The notes under the pieces: generated by a model
What the model was told of the DNA's origin: nothing
The model's input: the letters and a program-made list of their open reading frames with translations, nothing else
Databases searched by the model: none
In this document: positions 35,442-44,695 of the stretch, one piece after another
Position numbering within the stretch: the first letter of the stretch is position 1
Layout: each line of letters opens with the position of its first letter
Position numbers and translations under genes: made by a program
From: Agarilytica sp033852165
Lineage (GTDB): Bacteria > Pseudomonadota > Gammaproteobacteria > Pseudomonadales > Cellvibrionaceae
Direction: 5' to 3'
DNA length: 64,000 nucleotides
NCBI GenBank assembly: GCA_033852165.1
Contig: JAWSUZ010000054.1
Span: 62,001-126,000 of the forward strand

Positions 35442-37541
35442 TTAGCTTTCCATGTCAAAGTCGTAATCCATTTGGTCTGAAGGTTCTTGTAAATAGTACC
35501 CTTGTATATAGTGGACGCCTGATTGCCACAGCTTAGATAGAACTCCAGCGTTCTCCACAAATGGAACTATTGTAATTTTATCACTTTGATGTAATTCGCT
35601 AACGAGCTCATTGAGTGACTGTTCGTCATTAGAGGTATTCTGTAGATCTTGTGTAAATGAGCCGTCAACCTTGACGTAGGATACTTGTATGTTCTTCAGT
35701 GCGTTGAATGGATTCAAGGCGCAGCCAAAATGACTAATGCTGCACTCACAGCCGATATCATTAAGTTGCTGAGTGAATGTGCTGGCAACATTTAGATGGT
35801 CATTTATATCTATTTCTTGAAGCTGAAAAACTACTGAATCAGTGGGTAGGTTCGCAGCTTTAAAGGCAACAGCCAGCCAAGGCGGTAATGTTGCATCAAG
35901 CATTGATTCGCGGCTCAGATTGACAATTAACTGCGTATTATTGCCTTTTGCGCGATGTGAAGAGAGAATTTTGATCGACTCTAGGATGACCCAGCGATCT
36001 AATTTGGTGGTGGCGCCTATTTTAGCTGCGGTGCTTAAAAACTCATTGGGCGAAATTTGATTGCCTTCAGAATCTACCATGCGCATGAGTACTTCGTAGT
36101 GCTCTCTATTTGAACCGCGCAAGCTCAAAATCGGTTGGAATAACAATTTAAAACGACCAGAGCTGAGGGCGGTTTGTACCATTGACTCTATATCGTGCTT
36201 TGTTTGCTTTTTCGACTCAGGTTCATAGATTTTTGCTACTACGGCCGAATCTTGTTTTGCTACCGTACGGACTAGTTCCAATGCTTTCACTGCGTGATCG
36301 ATAGGGATGTTACTGTTTGCAGTGGTTTCGGCTACTAGTGCGACGCCAATATGGTAGTTAAATTGAAGAGTAGCTCCTTCTATATCAACGATATGATCAC
36401 GGAGTTCTTGGCAGAATGCTTCTGCGCGCTCCAAGGCTTTAGTGGCGGTAATTTTAGGTACGACCAATATCAAGCTATCTTCGCCAAAGCGGCAGAGCGT
36501 TTCCTCTTTTTTCGTTAGCGATTGGGTAAATGTTGCAATTGAGCCAATGACAGCATCGACGGAAGATACGCCTAACTTTTTCTGTATCGTTTCAAGAAAG
36601 TTTTCGACACCAATATGGAATAACGCGCTGTTGTACTGTTTGCTGACAGCGGCATCTACAGTTTTTTCCAGCACTTCGATAAGGTAATTTTTATTAAATA
36701 GACCGCTTGCGATATCTTTGTTTTTTATTTCTTCAAGTTGTGCTTCAAGCTCTTCACTACCGACTGTTTTTGCGCGTACTAGGAATTGAATGCAGGCTTC
36801 TTCTTCGTAGTTAGTTTTTCTAACTTCAATCCTTATCGGTTTGTCGCTTTCATCTTGTAATAAAGCGGTGAATTTGAGTTCGGTAGCATCGATATCGCTG
36901 CCTTTGATCATAAAATCTTTAAGGAATTTTTTGACCTCACCTTGGTGTTTTTCACTGACAATATCGATTACAGGCATACACTCGAGGTCGTCGCGAGTTT
37001 CGTATTCGAGCAGTTCAGAAAATGAGTCGTTCGCGTATAAGAACATTCCGTCTTGTACAAAAGCAATAGCATCACGTGAGCTGTCTAGCAATTGCTGGTT
37101 TCTGCGTGAAATTTCGTTGAAGCGACGCTCAGAAAAACGACGTTTTTCACGTTCTGTGCGATTATTTATTTCACGCTGAATAACATAAAGGAGGTGTTGG
37201 TCCTCATCAATAGTTACCACATCTGCAGCACCGAGTTTCATTCCTTTGACGATTGTCTGTGGACCGTCTTCATCCGCCTGTAGTATGACCGGAATATCTT
37301 TATTAAGGCGTTTAATGAGTTTTATAGCATCGGCTGGAGTAACGCTGGTCGTAGACTCAACGCCGATCATGAGATCCCAAACTTTTTCTTGTAGCAGCTT
37401 GTCAAGCACCTCAATACTTTCAATATGTTGAGCGCGCACCGGGCGCCCTGCGTTGTGCAACATACTGATTAGACGTTCGGCTTCGGACCGCGAATCGTTA
37501 AGAATGAGAAGTCGGGTCGCGCTATTACTCGTTGTTGCCAT
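35442..37541 (-). CDS. FimX-like c-di-GMP receptor (REC-PAS-degenerate GGDEF-degenerate EAL)
   Basis: A 699-residue protein: receiver-like domain (about 8-125), PAS (about 150-265), GGDEF-type (about 280-430) and EAL-type (about 448-690). The GGDEF site reads GEDSL (near 351), so cyclase activity is unlikely. The EAL signature is EVL (near 483) and the catalytic DDFG segment is SHFGCA (near 600), so hydrolysis is unlikely. Length, domain order and the EVL change all match Pseudomonas FimX, a c-di-GMP-binding regulator of type IV pili, also located beside serB. The receiver lacks an obvious phospho-Asp context. The neighbour upstream is a PilZ-like protein. Confidence 0.8.
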   Translation of the reverse strand: MATTSNSATRLLILNDSRSEAERLISMLHNAGRPVRAQHIESIEVLDKLLQEKVWDLMIGVESTTSVTPADAIKLIKRLNKDIPVILQADEDGPQTIVKGMKLGAADVVTIDEDQHLLYVIQREINNRTEREKRRFSERRFNEISRRNQQLLDSSRDAIAFVQDGMFLYANDSFSELLEYETRDDLECMPVIDIVSEKHQGEVKKFLKDFMIKGSDIDATELKFTALLQDESDKPIRIEVRKTNYEEEACIQFLVRAKTVGSEELEAQLEEIKNKDIASGLFNKNYLIEVLEKTVDAAVSKQYNSALFHIGVENFLETIQKKLGVSSVDAVIGSIATFTQSLTKKEETLCRFGEDSLILVVPKITATKALERAEAFCQELRDHIVDIEGATLQFNYHIGVALVAETTANSNIPIDHAVKALELVRTVAKQDSAVVAKIYEPESKKQTKHDIESMVQTALSSGRFKLLFQPILSLRGSNREHYEVLMRMVDSEGNQISPNEFLSTAAKIGATTKLDRWVILESIKILSSHRAKGNNTQLIVNLSRESMLDATLPPWLAVAFKAANLPTDSVVFQLQEIDINDHLNVASTFTQQLNDIGCECSISHFGCALNPFNALKNIQVSYVKVDGSFTQDLQNTSNDEQSLNELVSELHQSDKITIVPFVENAGVLSKLWQSGVHYIQGYYLQEPSDQMDYDFDMES

Positions 37542-37617
37542 TGTCTCAGTGCTTGGGTTTCCGGAGGATTATTGTTTGGGTTGTTGATACTAGTTTAGAC
37601 CCGGTGGGGGATTTTGA

Positions 37618-39393
37618 TTAGTCCCATGAAGAATCGAAATTGTCGGCGTCGTTAGCGTTTTTTATGTCGCTACTTTCGTTGTTTCTCTCACCGTATCTTT
37701 CGCCGTTTACTTCACCGGTATTGCTTGTTGTTTGGCTAACGCCGCTGTCGAGTCGTCTAAAACGAAACTGCTGGGCGCTCTTCGTGAAGAATACCACGCG
37801 ATCTAGTTTTGCGGTCGATTCTTTTTCACCGTCTATTATTTTAACTTTATCAAACTCTTGGAAGGGCGCAGATGCGGTTAGCAGGGTTGGGTTACCTTGG
37901 CCAAACTTACTGGGCGGTAAAAACAATGCGCGCATATACTCAGAGTAACCACCCATATCGTAAGTTTGAGCAATGGCGTATGGTTTTGCGTTGTTGGATA
38001 GCAGTTGAATGCCGAGTTGGGAGGCGTTTTTGAGCTGCCTCACCCAGCGAATAACGCCAACTCCCCAAGTTCGCTTACCTACCTCTTTGATGCCGATGAT
38101 CTCTCCTGCACTTACCTTAGATGAAATATCTTCGTGCCAGAGCAGGCAGTAACCAGCGGCACTAACGTTTTGAATTTTCACCCGATGTACGGGGATACAG
38201 CTGTTTTGGTAATCATTTATATGCGAGGCGGGTGTAATGCCCTGTGAAAAACGTGATACTTTTTGTTGTGCTTCAGAACCTGAGCTTTGTAAAAAATAAT
38301 CGAAATCCTGACCATTGCAGATAAAGTAATGGCAGTCTGATAAGCCGACACTGACCTCGGCTACAGATTCTGTGACTCTTCTGTCAAATTTTCGTTGAGC
38401 GACATTACTCCAAGTATCGAGTAAATGCCTTAGCAGGGATTCCGGAAAATCCTTGGGTACTTTGATAGAGCTGCCCGAGCTGACAATGTCTTCGGAATTG
38501 ACGGACTGTTTGGACAGTAAGCTTAGGAGAGGTTTAAATTCGAGTTCAATAAAATGGCCTTGCTCACGGTCAGCAATTTTAGATTTATAGATCGGGCCTT
38601 GGCTGCTGAGGAGATTGACGGCGAAAAAGTTCTCTAGGTCATCACTGAGGTCGTTTTTAATCGTGACTGCATGACTCCATTGCTCAAACACGGTAAATGC
38701 AGATTCAATATCAGACTGGCTAATCTGATTGGTTTTAGCTGATGCCATCATCAATATGCGGGTGTAAACATTAGTAATGGACAGTGAACGCGCATGCCTG
38801 AGGCTAGGGTCCACAATCTGGACGTCGGTGAGATTATAGTAAGACGCGACTTGATACAGGATATTAACTGTGGACCAAAGACTGGCTGGTGTCTGTGCAT
38901 AAATTTGATAATTGCGAAAAAATAACAAGCCAATACCGCTAATGGCTCGATGGATCGCTTTGCTTAATAGGTCAAATGTGACTTTGCTAGCCTTGCCCTT
39001 TTCAGCTATTTGCATAACACAGGCTAAATAGCCATCGATCATGTTTTTTTGCAGTGACTGGGCGACGATCACGGATTTTTGCGCTTCCGGAGGCATAATC
39101 AAAGGTTGATTGAGAAATGTTTTCTGTAGACCCAATATAGAATATTGAATGCTGGGCCTCAGGCATTCGAGTATTTCAAAACGATTGTTGTAGTCGGTTT
39201 TAAGGCGAGATATTTCTGGTACGGCATTGTAAAGAATGCCGCTGGTCTTCATTACCTTCGTTGCCTGAAGGTTGTCGACCCACTCACGGACAACACTGGC
39301 TTTACCACTACCGCAAAAGGATAAACGTGATGTCTCCTGAGCTGGAAGTTTAATAGATGCCAGCAACTGGCTTGGCTTAATACTATTATTCAT
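37618..39393 (-). CDS. Large protein with C-terminal PilZ-like domain
   Basis: A 591-residue soluble protein of unknown function. The long N-terminal part (about 1-350) is helical without motifs I recognise. The C-terminal part (about 405-500) resembles PilZ: VHRVKIQNVSAAGYCLLW carries N-x-S-x-x-G and KNASQLGIQLLS the closing strand, but I do not see the upstream R-x3-R, so c-di-GMP binding is uncertain. It reads in the same direction as, and 76 bases before, the FimX-like gene, suggesting a shared c-di-GMP role. Confidence 0.6.
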   Translation of the reverse strand: MNNSIKPSQLLASIKLPAQETSRLSFCGSGKASVVREWVDNLQATKVMKTSGILYNAVPEISRLKTDYNNRFEILECLRPSIQYSILGLQKTFLNQPLIMPPEAQKSVIVAQSLQKNMIDGYLACVMQIAEKGKASKVTFDLLSKAIHRAISGIGLLFFRNYQIYAQTPASLWSTVNILYQVASYYNLTDVQIVDPSLRHARSLSITNVYTRILMMASAKTNQISQSDIESAFTVFEQWSHAVTIKNDLSDDLENFFAVNLLSSQGPIYKSKIADREQGHFIELEFKPLLSLLSKQSVNSEDIVSSGSSIKVPKDFPESLLRHLLDTWSNVAQRKFDRRVTESVAEVSVGLSDCHYFICNGQDFDYFLQSSGSEAQQKVSRFSQGITPASHINDYQNSCIPVHRVKIQNVSAAGYCLLWHEDISSKVSAGEIIGIKEVGKRTWGVGVIRWVRQLKNASQLGIQLLSNNAKPYAIAQTYDMGGYSEYMRALFLPPSKFGQGNPTLLTASAPFQEFDKVKIIDGEKESTAKLDRVVFFTKSAQQFRFRRLDSGVSQTTSNTGEVNGERYGERNNESSDIKNANDADNFDSSWD

Positions 39394-39569
39394 CTTAATC
39401 TTTTGAAATCCTTAACAACGGATGAGCGCCTATGGCTGGGTCTCCATTTAGCTGTACAAAAGTCAGTTGTACAAAACAATAGTATGGGTCGAATTGATAT
39501 CAATGTGAGTTGTCTGTTTTGGATTTGGTTTACGGTGTATTGGTTTTTTTGTGTATCAATATCTTGAGT

Positions 39570-40577
39570 TTAGATGACAGGAACTTTGGAGGGGGCGTTT
39601 GGCGCCTCTTTCACCAATTTTGGTACCAAATATCCCGGTAGATTAGCAAGTAACGCTTTATATAGCGAGCTGGCGTGAGCCTCTTCAACATCAAAGTGTG
39701 CAGTGCCGACAACTTTGTCTAATAAATGGAGATAATAGGGCAAAACTCCTTGCCGAAATAAAGTTTTACTCAGTTCTATCAGCGTGTTTGCGTTGTCATT
39801 GACACCCTTGAGCAGTACAGACTGATTTAACAGTGTTATCTCCGACGCACTAATTTTTTTAAGCGTGTGAGCCACTTCATTATCAATTTCTTGTGGGTGA
39901 TTAATGTGTACTACGATGACAGCTTGAAGTCGTGTTTTGGTTAATATGGCCATTAATTTATCCGTAATTCGCGACGGCGCAACGACAGGAAGGCGAGTAT
40001 GAATTCTAAGTCTAGTGATATGAGGAAATGACGCCAAGCGATCGACTAGCCATTCGATTTTTTTGTCAGAAGCCGAGAGCGGATCGCCACCGCTGAGAAT
40101 CACCTCGTCAATATCCAAATTATTTTCTATATAGCGCAAGCTATCTTCCCATTGCTCTTGAGAAAGGTTGTGGCTTTGGTAGTCGAAGTGTCGCCGAAAG
40201 CAATATCGGCAATTAATTGCACATTGATTAGCTGCTACAAGTAAAACGCGCCCTTTATATTTGTGGATGAGTCCTGGCGTTGGGGTAAATTCGGTCTCCA
40301 TCAATGGGTCGAGGGTGTAACCGGGTATATCTTCTAATTCGGTTCCTAGCGGAAGGATCTGTTTCAACAGAGGGTCGTCGATATTTCCCGGTTTAATACG
40401 TCTTATATAAGAGCGAGTGGCTCGAAGGGGAAAGGCAAGACAGGCCTGCTTCGCCTCATCTAGGTATTTGTCGTCCAATTTGAGCATCGAAATCAGCTCA
40501 GCTGGATCAGTGACAATGTCAGCTAGCTCTTCTTGCCAACTTTTACTCTGCCATGTGGGGATAGTTCGGGGTATCAT
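39570..40577 (-). CDS. epmB: EF-P beta-lysylation enzyme EpmB (lysine 2,3-aminomutase family)
   Basis: Radical-SAM enzyme converting alpha-lysine to beta-lysine for EF-P modification. I take ATG at 40577 (MIPRTIPTWQ), with AAGG five bases upstream on the minus strand; the longer frame would run across the efp start. The cluster motif C-x3-C-x2-C appears in CAINCRYCFRRHF, followed by EVILSGGDPLS and RLRIHTRLPVVAPSRIT. The 335-residue size matches EpmB rather than the longer catabolic KamA. It is divergent from efp with only 36 bases between the two start codons. Confidence 0.94.
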   Translation of the reverse strand: MIPRTIPTWQSKSWQEELADIVTDPAELISMLKLDDKYLDEAKQACLAFPLRATRSYIRRIKPGNIDDPLLKQILPLGTELEDIPGYTLDPLMETEFTPTPGLIHKYKGRVLLVAANQCAINCRYCFRRHFDYQSHNLSQEQWEDSLRYIENNLDIDEVILSGGDPLSASDKKIEWLVDRLASFPHITRLRIHTRLPVVAPSRITDKLMAILTKTRLQAVIVVHINHPQEIDNEVAHTLKKISASEITLLNQSVLLKGVNDNANTLIELSKTLFRQGVLPYYLHLLDKVVGTAHFDVEEAHASSLYKALLANLPGYLVPKLVKEAPNAPSKVPVI

Positions 40578-40613
40578 GTGCGCCTTTTTTACCAAGAATG
40601 TTTTGAGGATGCA

Positions 40614-41183
40614 ATGGCTTATTCTACCAATGAATTTAAGAGCGGTTTGAAAGTAATGCTTGATGGTGACCCCTGCGCCATCGTTGACAATGAATTGGTT
40701 AAGCCTGGTAAGGGCCAAGCCTTTAGTCGTGTTCGGCTAAAAAACTTAAAAACCGGCCGTACCTGGGAGAGAACCTTTAAGTCTGGTGAATCCCTTGAAA
40801 GCGCAGATGTAATGGATACTGAAATGGAGTATCTCTACACAGACGGTGAATTTTGGCACTTTATGGAGCCAGATACTTTTGAGCAGCACCAAGCAGACAT
40901 TAATGCCGTAGGTGATAATGCCAAGTGGTTAAGAGAGCAAGATATCGTTGTTGTAACCTTATACAACGGTAACCCATTGGCCATATTGCCCCCCAATCAT
41001 GTTGAACTTGAGATTGTAGAAACTGATCCAGGCCTTAAAGGCGATACGGCCCAAGGCGGAACCAAGCCTGCGACATTAGCGACTGGAGCCGTAGTGAAGG
41101 TACCTTTATTCCTATGCCAAGGTGAAATAATTCGAGTTGACACCCGTACAGGTGAATACTTAGGTCGTGCTAGCAAATCGTAA
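40614..41183 (+). CDS. efp: Translation elongation factor EF-P
   Basis: Relieves ribosome stalling at polyproline. ATG at 40614 (MAYSTNEFKSGLKVML) with GAGG upstream is chosen over an earlier frame start inside epmB. The modification loop VKPGKGQAF places the target lysine at residue 33, equal to Lys34 of E. coli. Domain II has YTDGEFWHFMEPDTFEQ, domain III GATVKVP-like GAVVKVPLF and IRVDTRTGEYLGR. Length 189 is normal. epmB (divergent) and epmA (downstream) flank it. Confidence 0.97.
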   Translation: MAYSTNEFKSGLKVMLDGDPCAIVDNELVKPGKGQAFSRVRLKNLKTGRTWERTFKSGESLESADVMDTEMEYLYTDGEFWHFMEPDTFEQHQADINAVGDNAKWLREQDIVVVTLYNGNPLAILPPNHVELEIVETDPGLKGDTAQGGTKPATLATGAVVKVPLFLCQGEIIRVDTRTGEYLGRASKS

Positions 41184-41201
41184 GCTCGAACCTCTGATGG
41201 A

Positions 41202-41219
41202 TGCGGGCGGGTGCCCGCA
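41202..41219 (+). promoter_or_regulatory. Hairpin between efp and epmA
   Basis: TGCGGGC (41202-41208) pairs with GCCCGCA (41213-41219) around GGGT, followed by CTGATCTTTT and then the epmA ATG at 41230. It could end efp transcription partly or hold down epmA initiation, which has no visible ribosome-binding site. Confidence 0.55.
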
Positions 41220-41229
41220 CTGATCTTTT

Positions 41230-42168
41230 ATGTGGCAATCTTCTGTCGATCGACAGGTCATCGTAAGCCGTGGGAAGTTGCTCGCGGATATTCGTGCTTT
41301 TTTCGCTGCTCGCCAAGTTATCGAGGTGGATGTTCCACTGCTTGGCCGAAGCACGGTGACGGACGTTCACCTGTGCGCCCCTGTTACTCAGATATCCGGG
41401 TACGACTACTACCTTCAAACTTCGCCTGAATTTTTTATGAAACGCTTGCTTGCTAGCGGTTCAGGTTCAATTTATTACCTGGGCAAAGCCGTTCGAAATG
41501 ATGAATCCGGTCAGCGTCATAATCCGGAATTCACCATGTTGGAATGGTATCGTGAAGGTTTTAGTGATATCGAGTTGATGGATGAGGTGGAAGCGTTATT
41601 TCAGCAACTATCGATAGCTGAGGGTGTTAGCCGAATATCCTATCGAGAGGTATTTGAGTCATATGTCGGAGTGGACCCCCATGTTGCGAGCGCAGAGGAG
41701 CTGGCTTCTGTGGCCAAATCTCACTTGGATATCTCTTGGGATGAAAGTGACAAAAATACGTGGCTAGACCTACTCTTCAGCCACCTTGTGGAGCCTGAGC
41801 TACAACAACTTACCTTCGTCTACGATTACCCTGCGTGCCAATGTGCGTTGGCGAAAGTCACAGAGGATGATCGTGGTATTGAAGTCGCAAAACGCTTTGA
41901 AGTCTTTTGGAAAGGCTTGGAGTTGGGGAACGGGTATTGGGAGTTAACTGACCCAGAAGTTCAGAGAAAGCGCTTCGAGCAAGATCTTAGCGTTCGTCAG
42001 CAAAATGGTTTACCTCAGCCAGAGATTGATGAAAATTTTATGTCGGCTTTGGAGTCTGGGTTGCCTGAGTGTGCCGGTATAGCACTCGGGGTTGATCGCT
42101 TATTGATGGGTGTTATGGGAGTGAAAAGCATTGATGAAGTCATGACTTTTCCTCTTGCTCGTTTGTAA
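41230..42168 (+). CDS. epmA: EF-P--(R)-beta-lysine ligase EpmA
   Basis: Lysyl-tRNA-synthetase-like enzyme that attaches beta-lysine to EF-P. Class II synthetase motifs: VIEVDVPLLGRSTVTD (motif 1), FRNE-like AVRNDESGQRHNPEFTMLEWYR (motif 2) and GIALGVDRLLMGVMG (motif 3). There is no anticodon-binding domain, and 312 residues is the EpmA/PoxA/GenX size. It follows efp by 46 bases. The start lacks a Shine-Dalgarno sequence and lies 10 bases after a strong hairpin. Confidence 0.94.
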   Translation: MWQSSVDRQVIVSRGKLLADIRAFFAARQVIEVDVPLLGRSTVTDVHLCAPVTQISGYDYYLQTSPEFFMKRLLASGSGSIYYLGKAVRNDESGQRHNPEFTMLEWYREGFSDIELMDEVEALFQQLSIAEGVSRISYREVFESYVGVDPHVASAEELASVAKSHLDISWDESDKNTWLDLLFSHLVEPELQQLTFVYDYPACQCALAKVTEDDRGIEVAKRFEVFWKGLELGNGYWELTDPEVQRKRFEQDLSVRQQNGLPQPEIDENFMSALESGLPECAGIALGVDRLLMGVMGVKSIDEVMTFPLARL

Positions 42169-42229
42169 GCGTAATGGCTCAATATCACCAGCGAAGCATA
42201 CCTGCGTTACGTTGGATAAGGCCTCATAC

Positions 42230-42279
42230 CCAATAGGTTCAAACCACGCTTGTTTGATAGCGTGGTTTGAACCTATTGG
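42230..42279. repeat. Perfect 21-bp inverted repeat between epmA and cysE
   Basis: 42230-42250 (beginning CCAATAGGTTCAAACC) and 42259-42279 are exact reverse complements around an 8-base loop. It lies between convergent genes and could be a bidirectional terminator, but no T-run follows on either strand. Confidence 0.8.
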
Positions 42280-42307
42280 CTTAAAAATGCAAGGGGCGCC
42301 TAATGAC

Positions 42308-43144
42308 TTAGGTTTTTGGATCGGAGCCTTTGCAATCAGCGCTGATGTCATGATTCATTTCGAGTGCCGGCGAATCTGATAACGGAATACCCACAGCGCG
42401 TGCGGGAACACCGACGACGGTTGTATGCGGCGCTACATCGTTAAGAACCACACTGCCTGCCCCCACTTTGACACCTTCTCCAATTTTGATGTTTCCCAAT
42501 ATTTTGGCTCCGGCGCTAATTAAGCAGCCTTTGCCAATTTTGGGGTGGCGATCGCCTGCTTCGTTACCGGTTCCGCCTAGCGTTACAGCCTGCATAATTG
42601 ACACGTCGTCACCGACAACCGCGGTTTCTCCAATTACAATGCCGGTCGCATGGTCGAGCATAATGCCTTTTCCTATTCTGGCTGCCGGGTGGATGTCCAC
42701 AGAAAACGTTTCGGCGATGGTGCTATGGAAAAAGCTTGCCATCGACCGTCGGCCTCGGTTCCATAGGCAATGACTAATGCGGTAGCATTGTAGGGCGTGA
42801 AAACCTTTATAGTAGAGGAAGGGGAGCATATAGGAGTCGCAAGCGGAATCACGTTCATATATGGCTTTAATGTCTGCCCTTACCGAGCGACTGATGCACC
42901 CATCAAGAATGATCGCGTCTTCTATAATCTCTCTGATTTGAAGGGCTGAAATTGCAGGGTTAGCCAATTTATTCGCTAACAAAAAGCTCAAGGCACCTTC
43001 CAAGGTGTCGTGGTTGAGAATCGTTGCGTGAATATAACTGGCAAGAGCCGGTTCTTTCTCGGATTCTTCTCGTGCTTCTTGGAGGATAGTTTGCCAGATT
43101 GGATCTTTTTGCTTGAGAACTGGTGTTGATGCTTCTGCTTGCAT
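42308..43144 (-). CDS. cysE: Serine O-acetyltransferase CysE
   Basis: Makes O-acetylserine for cysteine synthesis. The N-terminal helical domain begins DPIWQTILQEAREESEKEPALASYIHATIL; the left-handed beta-helix carries hexapeptide repeats, with the catalytic-type HPAARIGKGIMLDHATGIVIGETAVVGDDV and LGGTGNEAGDRHPKIGKG. The C-terminus (about 250-278) is the tail that normally binds cysteine synthase, though it ends DPKT rather than with Ile. Length 278 is typical. It is convergent with epmA. Confidence 0.95.
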   Translation of the reverse strand: MQAEASTPVLKQKDPIWQTILQEAREESEKEPALASYIHATILNHDTLEGALSFLLANKLANPAISALQIREIIEDAIILDGCISRSVRADIKAIYERDSACDSYMLPFLYYKGFHALQCYRISHCLWNRGRRSMASFFHSTIAETFSVDIHPAARIGKGIMLDHATGIVIGETAVVGDDVSIMQAVTLGGTGNEAGDRHPKIGKGCLISAGAKILGNIKIGEGVKVGAGSVVLNDVAPHTTVVGVPARAVGIPLSDSPALEMNHDISADCKGSDPKT

Positions 43145-43204
43145 ATTTGCTCCGAGCAGGTTTAATACTAAAGAGTAATTAAGGTTAACGTTAGAGACCT
43201 AAAA

Positions 43205-43585
43205 GTGAAAGAAAAATTCAAAGACTATCTGTGTAGTAAGCCAGAAGCCATCGAAGATTATCCCTTTGGCCCCGATTGTTTAGTTCTGAAAGTGGTTCAG
43301 AAAATGTTCGCTACGTATGCTGTTCAAGCAGATGGCGTCGTTCACATGAACTTAAAGTGTGACCCAGATGAAGCTTTAGCGCTTAGAGATGTGTTCGATG
43401 CGGTCATTCCGGGTTACCATATGAATAAGAAGCACTGGAATACAGTGATTCTTGACGGCTCGATTCCCAATGGTGAAATCGAGCGTATGATCGATCGCTC
43501 CTATGGTCTAGTGGTGAAAGGCTTAAAAAAAGCAGAGAGACGATCACTGGAAATTAAGTACGGCGAAAACGAACTTTATAAATAA
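43205..43585 (+). CDS. MmcQ/YjbR family protein
   Basis: A 126-residue protein of the YjbR fold (double-wing DNA-binding type): YPFGPDCLVLKVVQKMFAT, VHMNLKCDPDEALALRD and GYHMNKKHWNTVILDGSIPNGEIERMIDRSYGLVVKGL. Start is GTG at 43205. Function in bacteria is unknown. It is divergent from cysE with 60 bases between. Confidence 0.88.
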   Translation: MKEKFKDYLCSKPEAIEDYPFGPDCLVLKVVQKMFATYAVQADGVVHMNLKCDPDEALALRDVFDAVIPGYHMNKKHWNTVILDGSIPNGEIERMIDRSYGLVVKGLKKAERRSLEIKYGENELYK

Positions 43586-43663
43586 AAAAACAGTGTTTTT
43601 GGCCGGGACTTTAACGTATACAGGTTCGTATCTCGTCCATTTTAACCCGTTGTGGAGAGACAT

Positions 43664-44629
43664 ATGAAACCCTTTTCTGTGCCCGCTATTCGTGTGGCGT
43701 TTATTCTATTGGTCTGTATTGGTGTATTTGCCTGTGGCGGTGAAGATACTGAAGACGCGTTTAGTGATCGTCCCGCTGCTCAAGTGACCGCTACGCCGAC
43801 GCCTACTCCGACGCCGACTGCAACAGCTATACCGGAAGTAACTGCGACTGCTACTCCAATCCCCACGTTGTCTCCAACCCCCACTGTTACACCGACTCCC
43901 ACTGTTACACCGACTCCGACCCCAGCTGCAACTTTAGCGGAAATTCAGACGGCTATTTTTACCCCAACCTGTGCGGTTTCGGGTTGCCATACAGGCTCTA
44001 CTCCTCCGCGGGGTTTGAACCTCTCAAGTGGTCAGAGCTTTAGTAATTTAGTTGGAGTTGCTGCCGATGAGAGTGGTCAGCCTGCCACATTTCGTGTTCT
44101 GGTTGGTAACCCGGATGACAGTTATATCGTTAGAAAAATAGAGGGTGACTCAACAATTTTGGGTAGCCGAATGCCTGCGCCTAGGGACGGAGTGATGGCA
44201 ACACCTCTTCCTGTTAGTCAAATCAATATGATCCGAAGCTGGATTAGCACTGGCGCAGCAGAGTCGTCCAGTGACGGTTCTCAAGTATTATTGACTAAAG
44301 TTGAATTCGGGCCTGCAACAATCTCCTACACTATTAACCTAAGTTCCCCGGTAGACCCCGATTCTATCTCGGCAGGCAGCGCCTTAATTTACTTTATTCA
44401 AGGCGATTTACGTATCCTGGCTGACGCCGAATTTACCTCAGTAGAAGTCGTCGGAAATCAATTGTTGGTTCGCTATCAGTCTGTACCTCCTATTGCTTAC
44501 GATTCGATTGAGTTGCAACTGAACAATCCATCTCATTCAGCATTGTTGGATTTAGATGGCCAGTATGTGGATGCAGATGCTGATGGAGAGCCTGGGGGGA
44601 TGCACGTCCATGTGGTATCAATCCAATGA
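43664..44629 (+). CDS. Thr-Pro-rich lipoprotein with C-x4-C-H cytochrome-like domain
   Basis: A 321-residue exported lipoprotein. ATG at 43664 has GGAGAG upstream. A signal peptide ends at the lipobox VFAC (Cys24). Residues about 43-90 are a Thr-Pro linker; the DNA there holds two copies of an 18-base repeat (43883-43918). A domain follows with CAVSGCH (Cys103, Cys108, His109) and GSRMPAP, which could supply a methionine ligand; this resembles the c-type-cytochrome-like domains with widened C-x4-C-H sites. The last 110 residues are a beta-rich domain without a motif I know. Function unknown; electron transfer is possible. Confidence 0.7.
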   Translation: MKPFSVPAIRVAFILLVCIGVFACGGEDTEDAFSDRPAAQVTATPTPTPTPTATAIPEVTATATPIPTLSPTPTVTPTPTVTPTPTPAATLAEIQTAIFTPTCAVSGCHTGSTPPRGLNLSSGQSFSNLVGVAADESGQPATFRVLVGNPDDSYIVRKIEGDSTILGSRMPAPRDGVMATPLPVSQINMIRSWISTGAAESSSDGSQVLLTKVEFGPATISYTINLSSPVDPDSISAGSALIYFIQGDLRILADAEFTSVEVVGNQLLVRYQSVPPIAYDSIELQLNNPSHSALLDLDGQYVDADADGEPGGMHVHVVSIQ

Positions 44630-44695
44630 GAGTATTTTCAGCCTCTGTGTTAAGTTCGATTCAATCATGTGGATTAAGATAGTTTGGAGCCAAGA

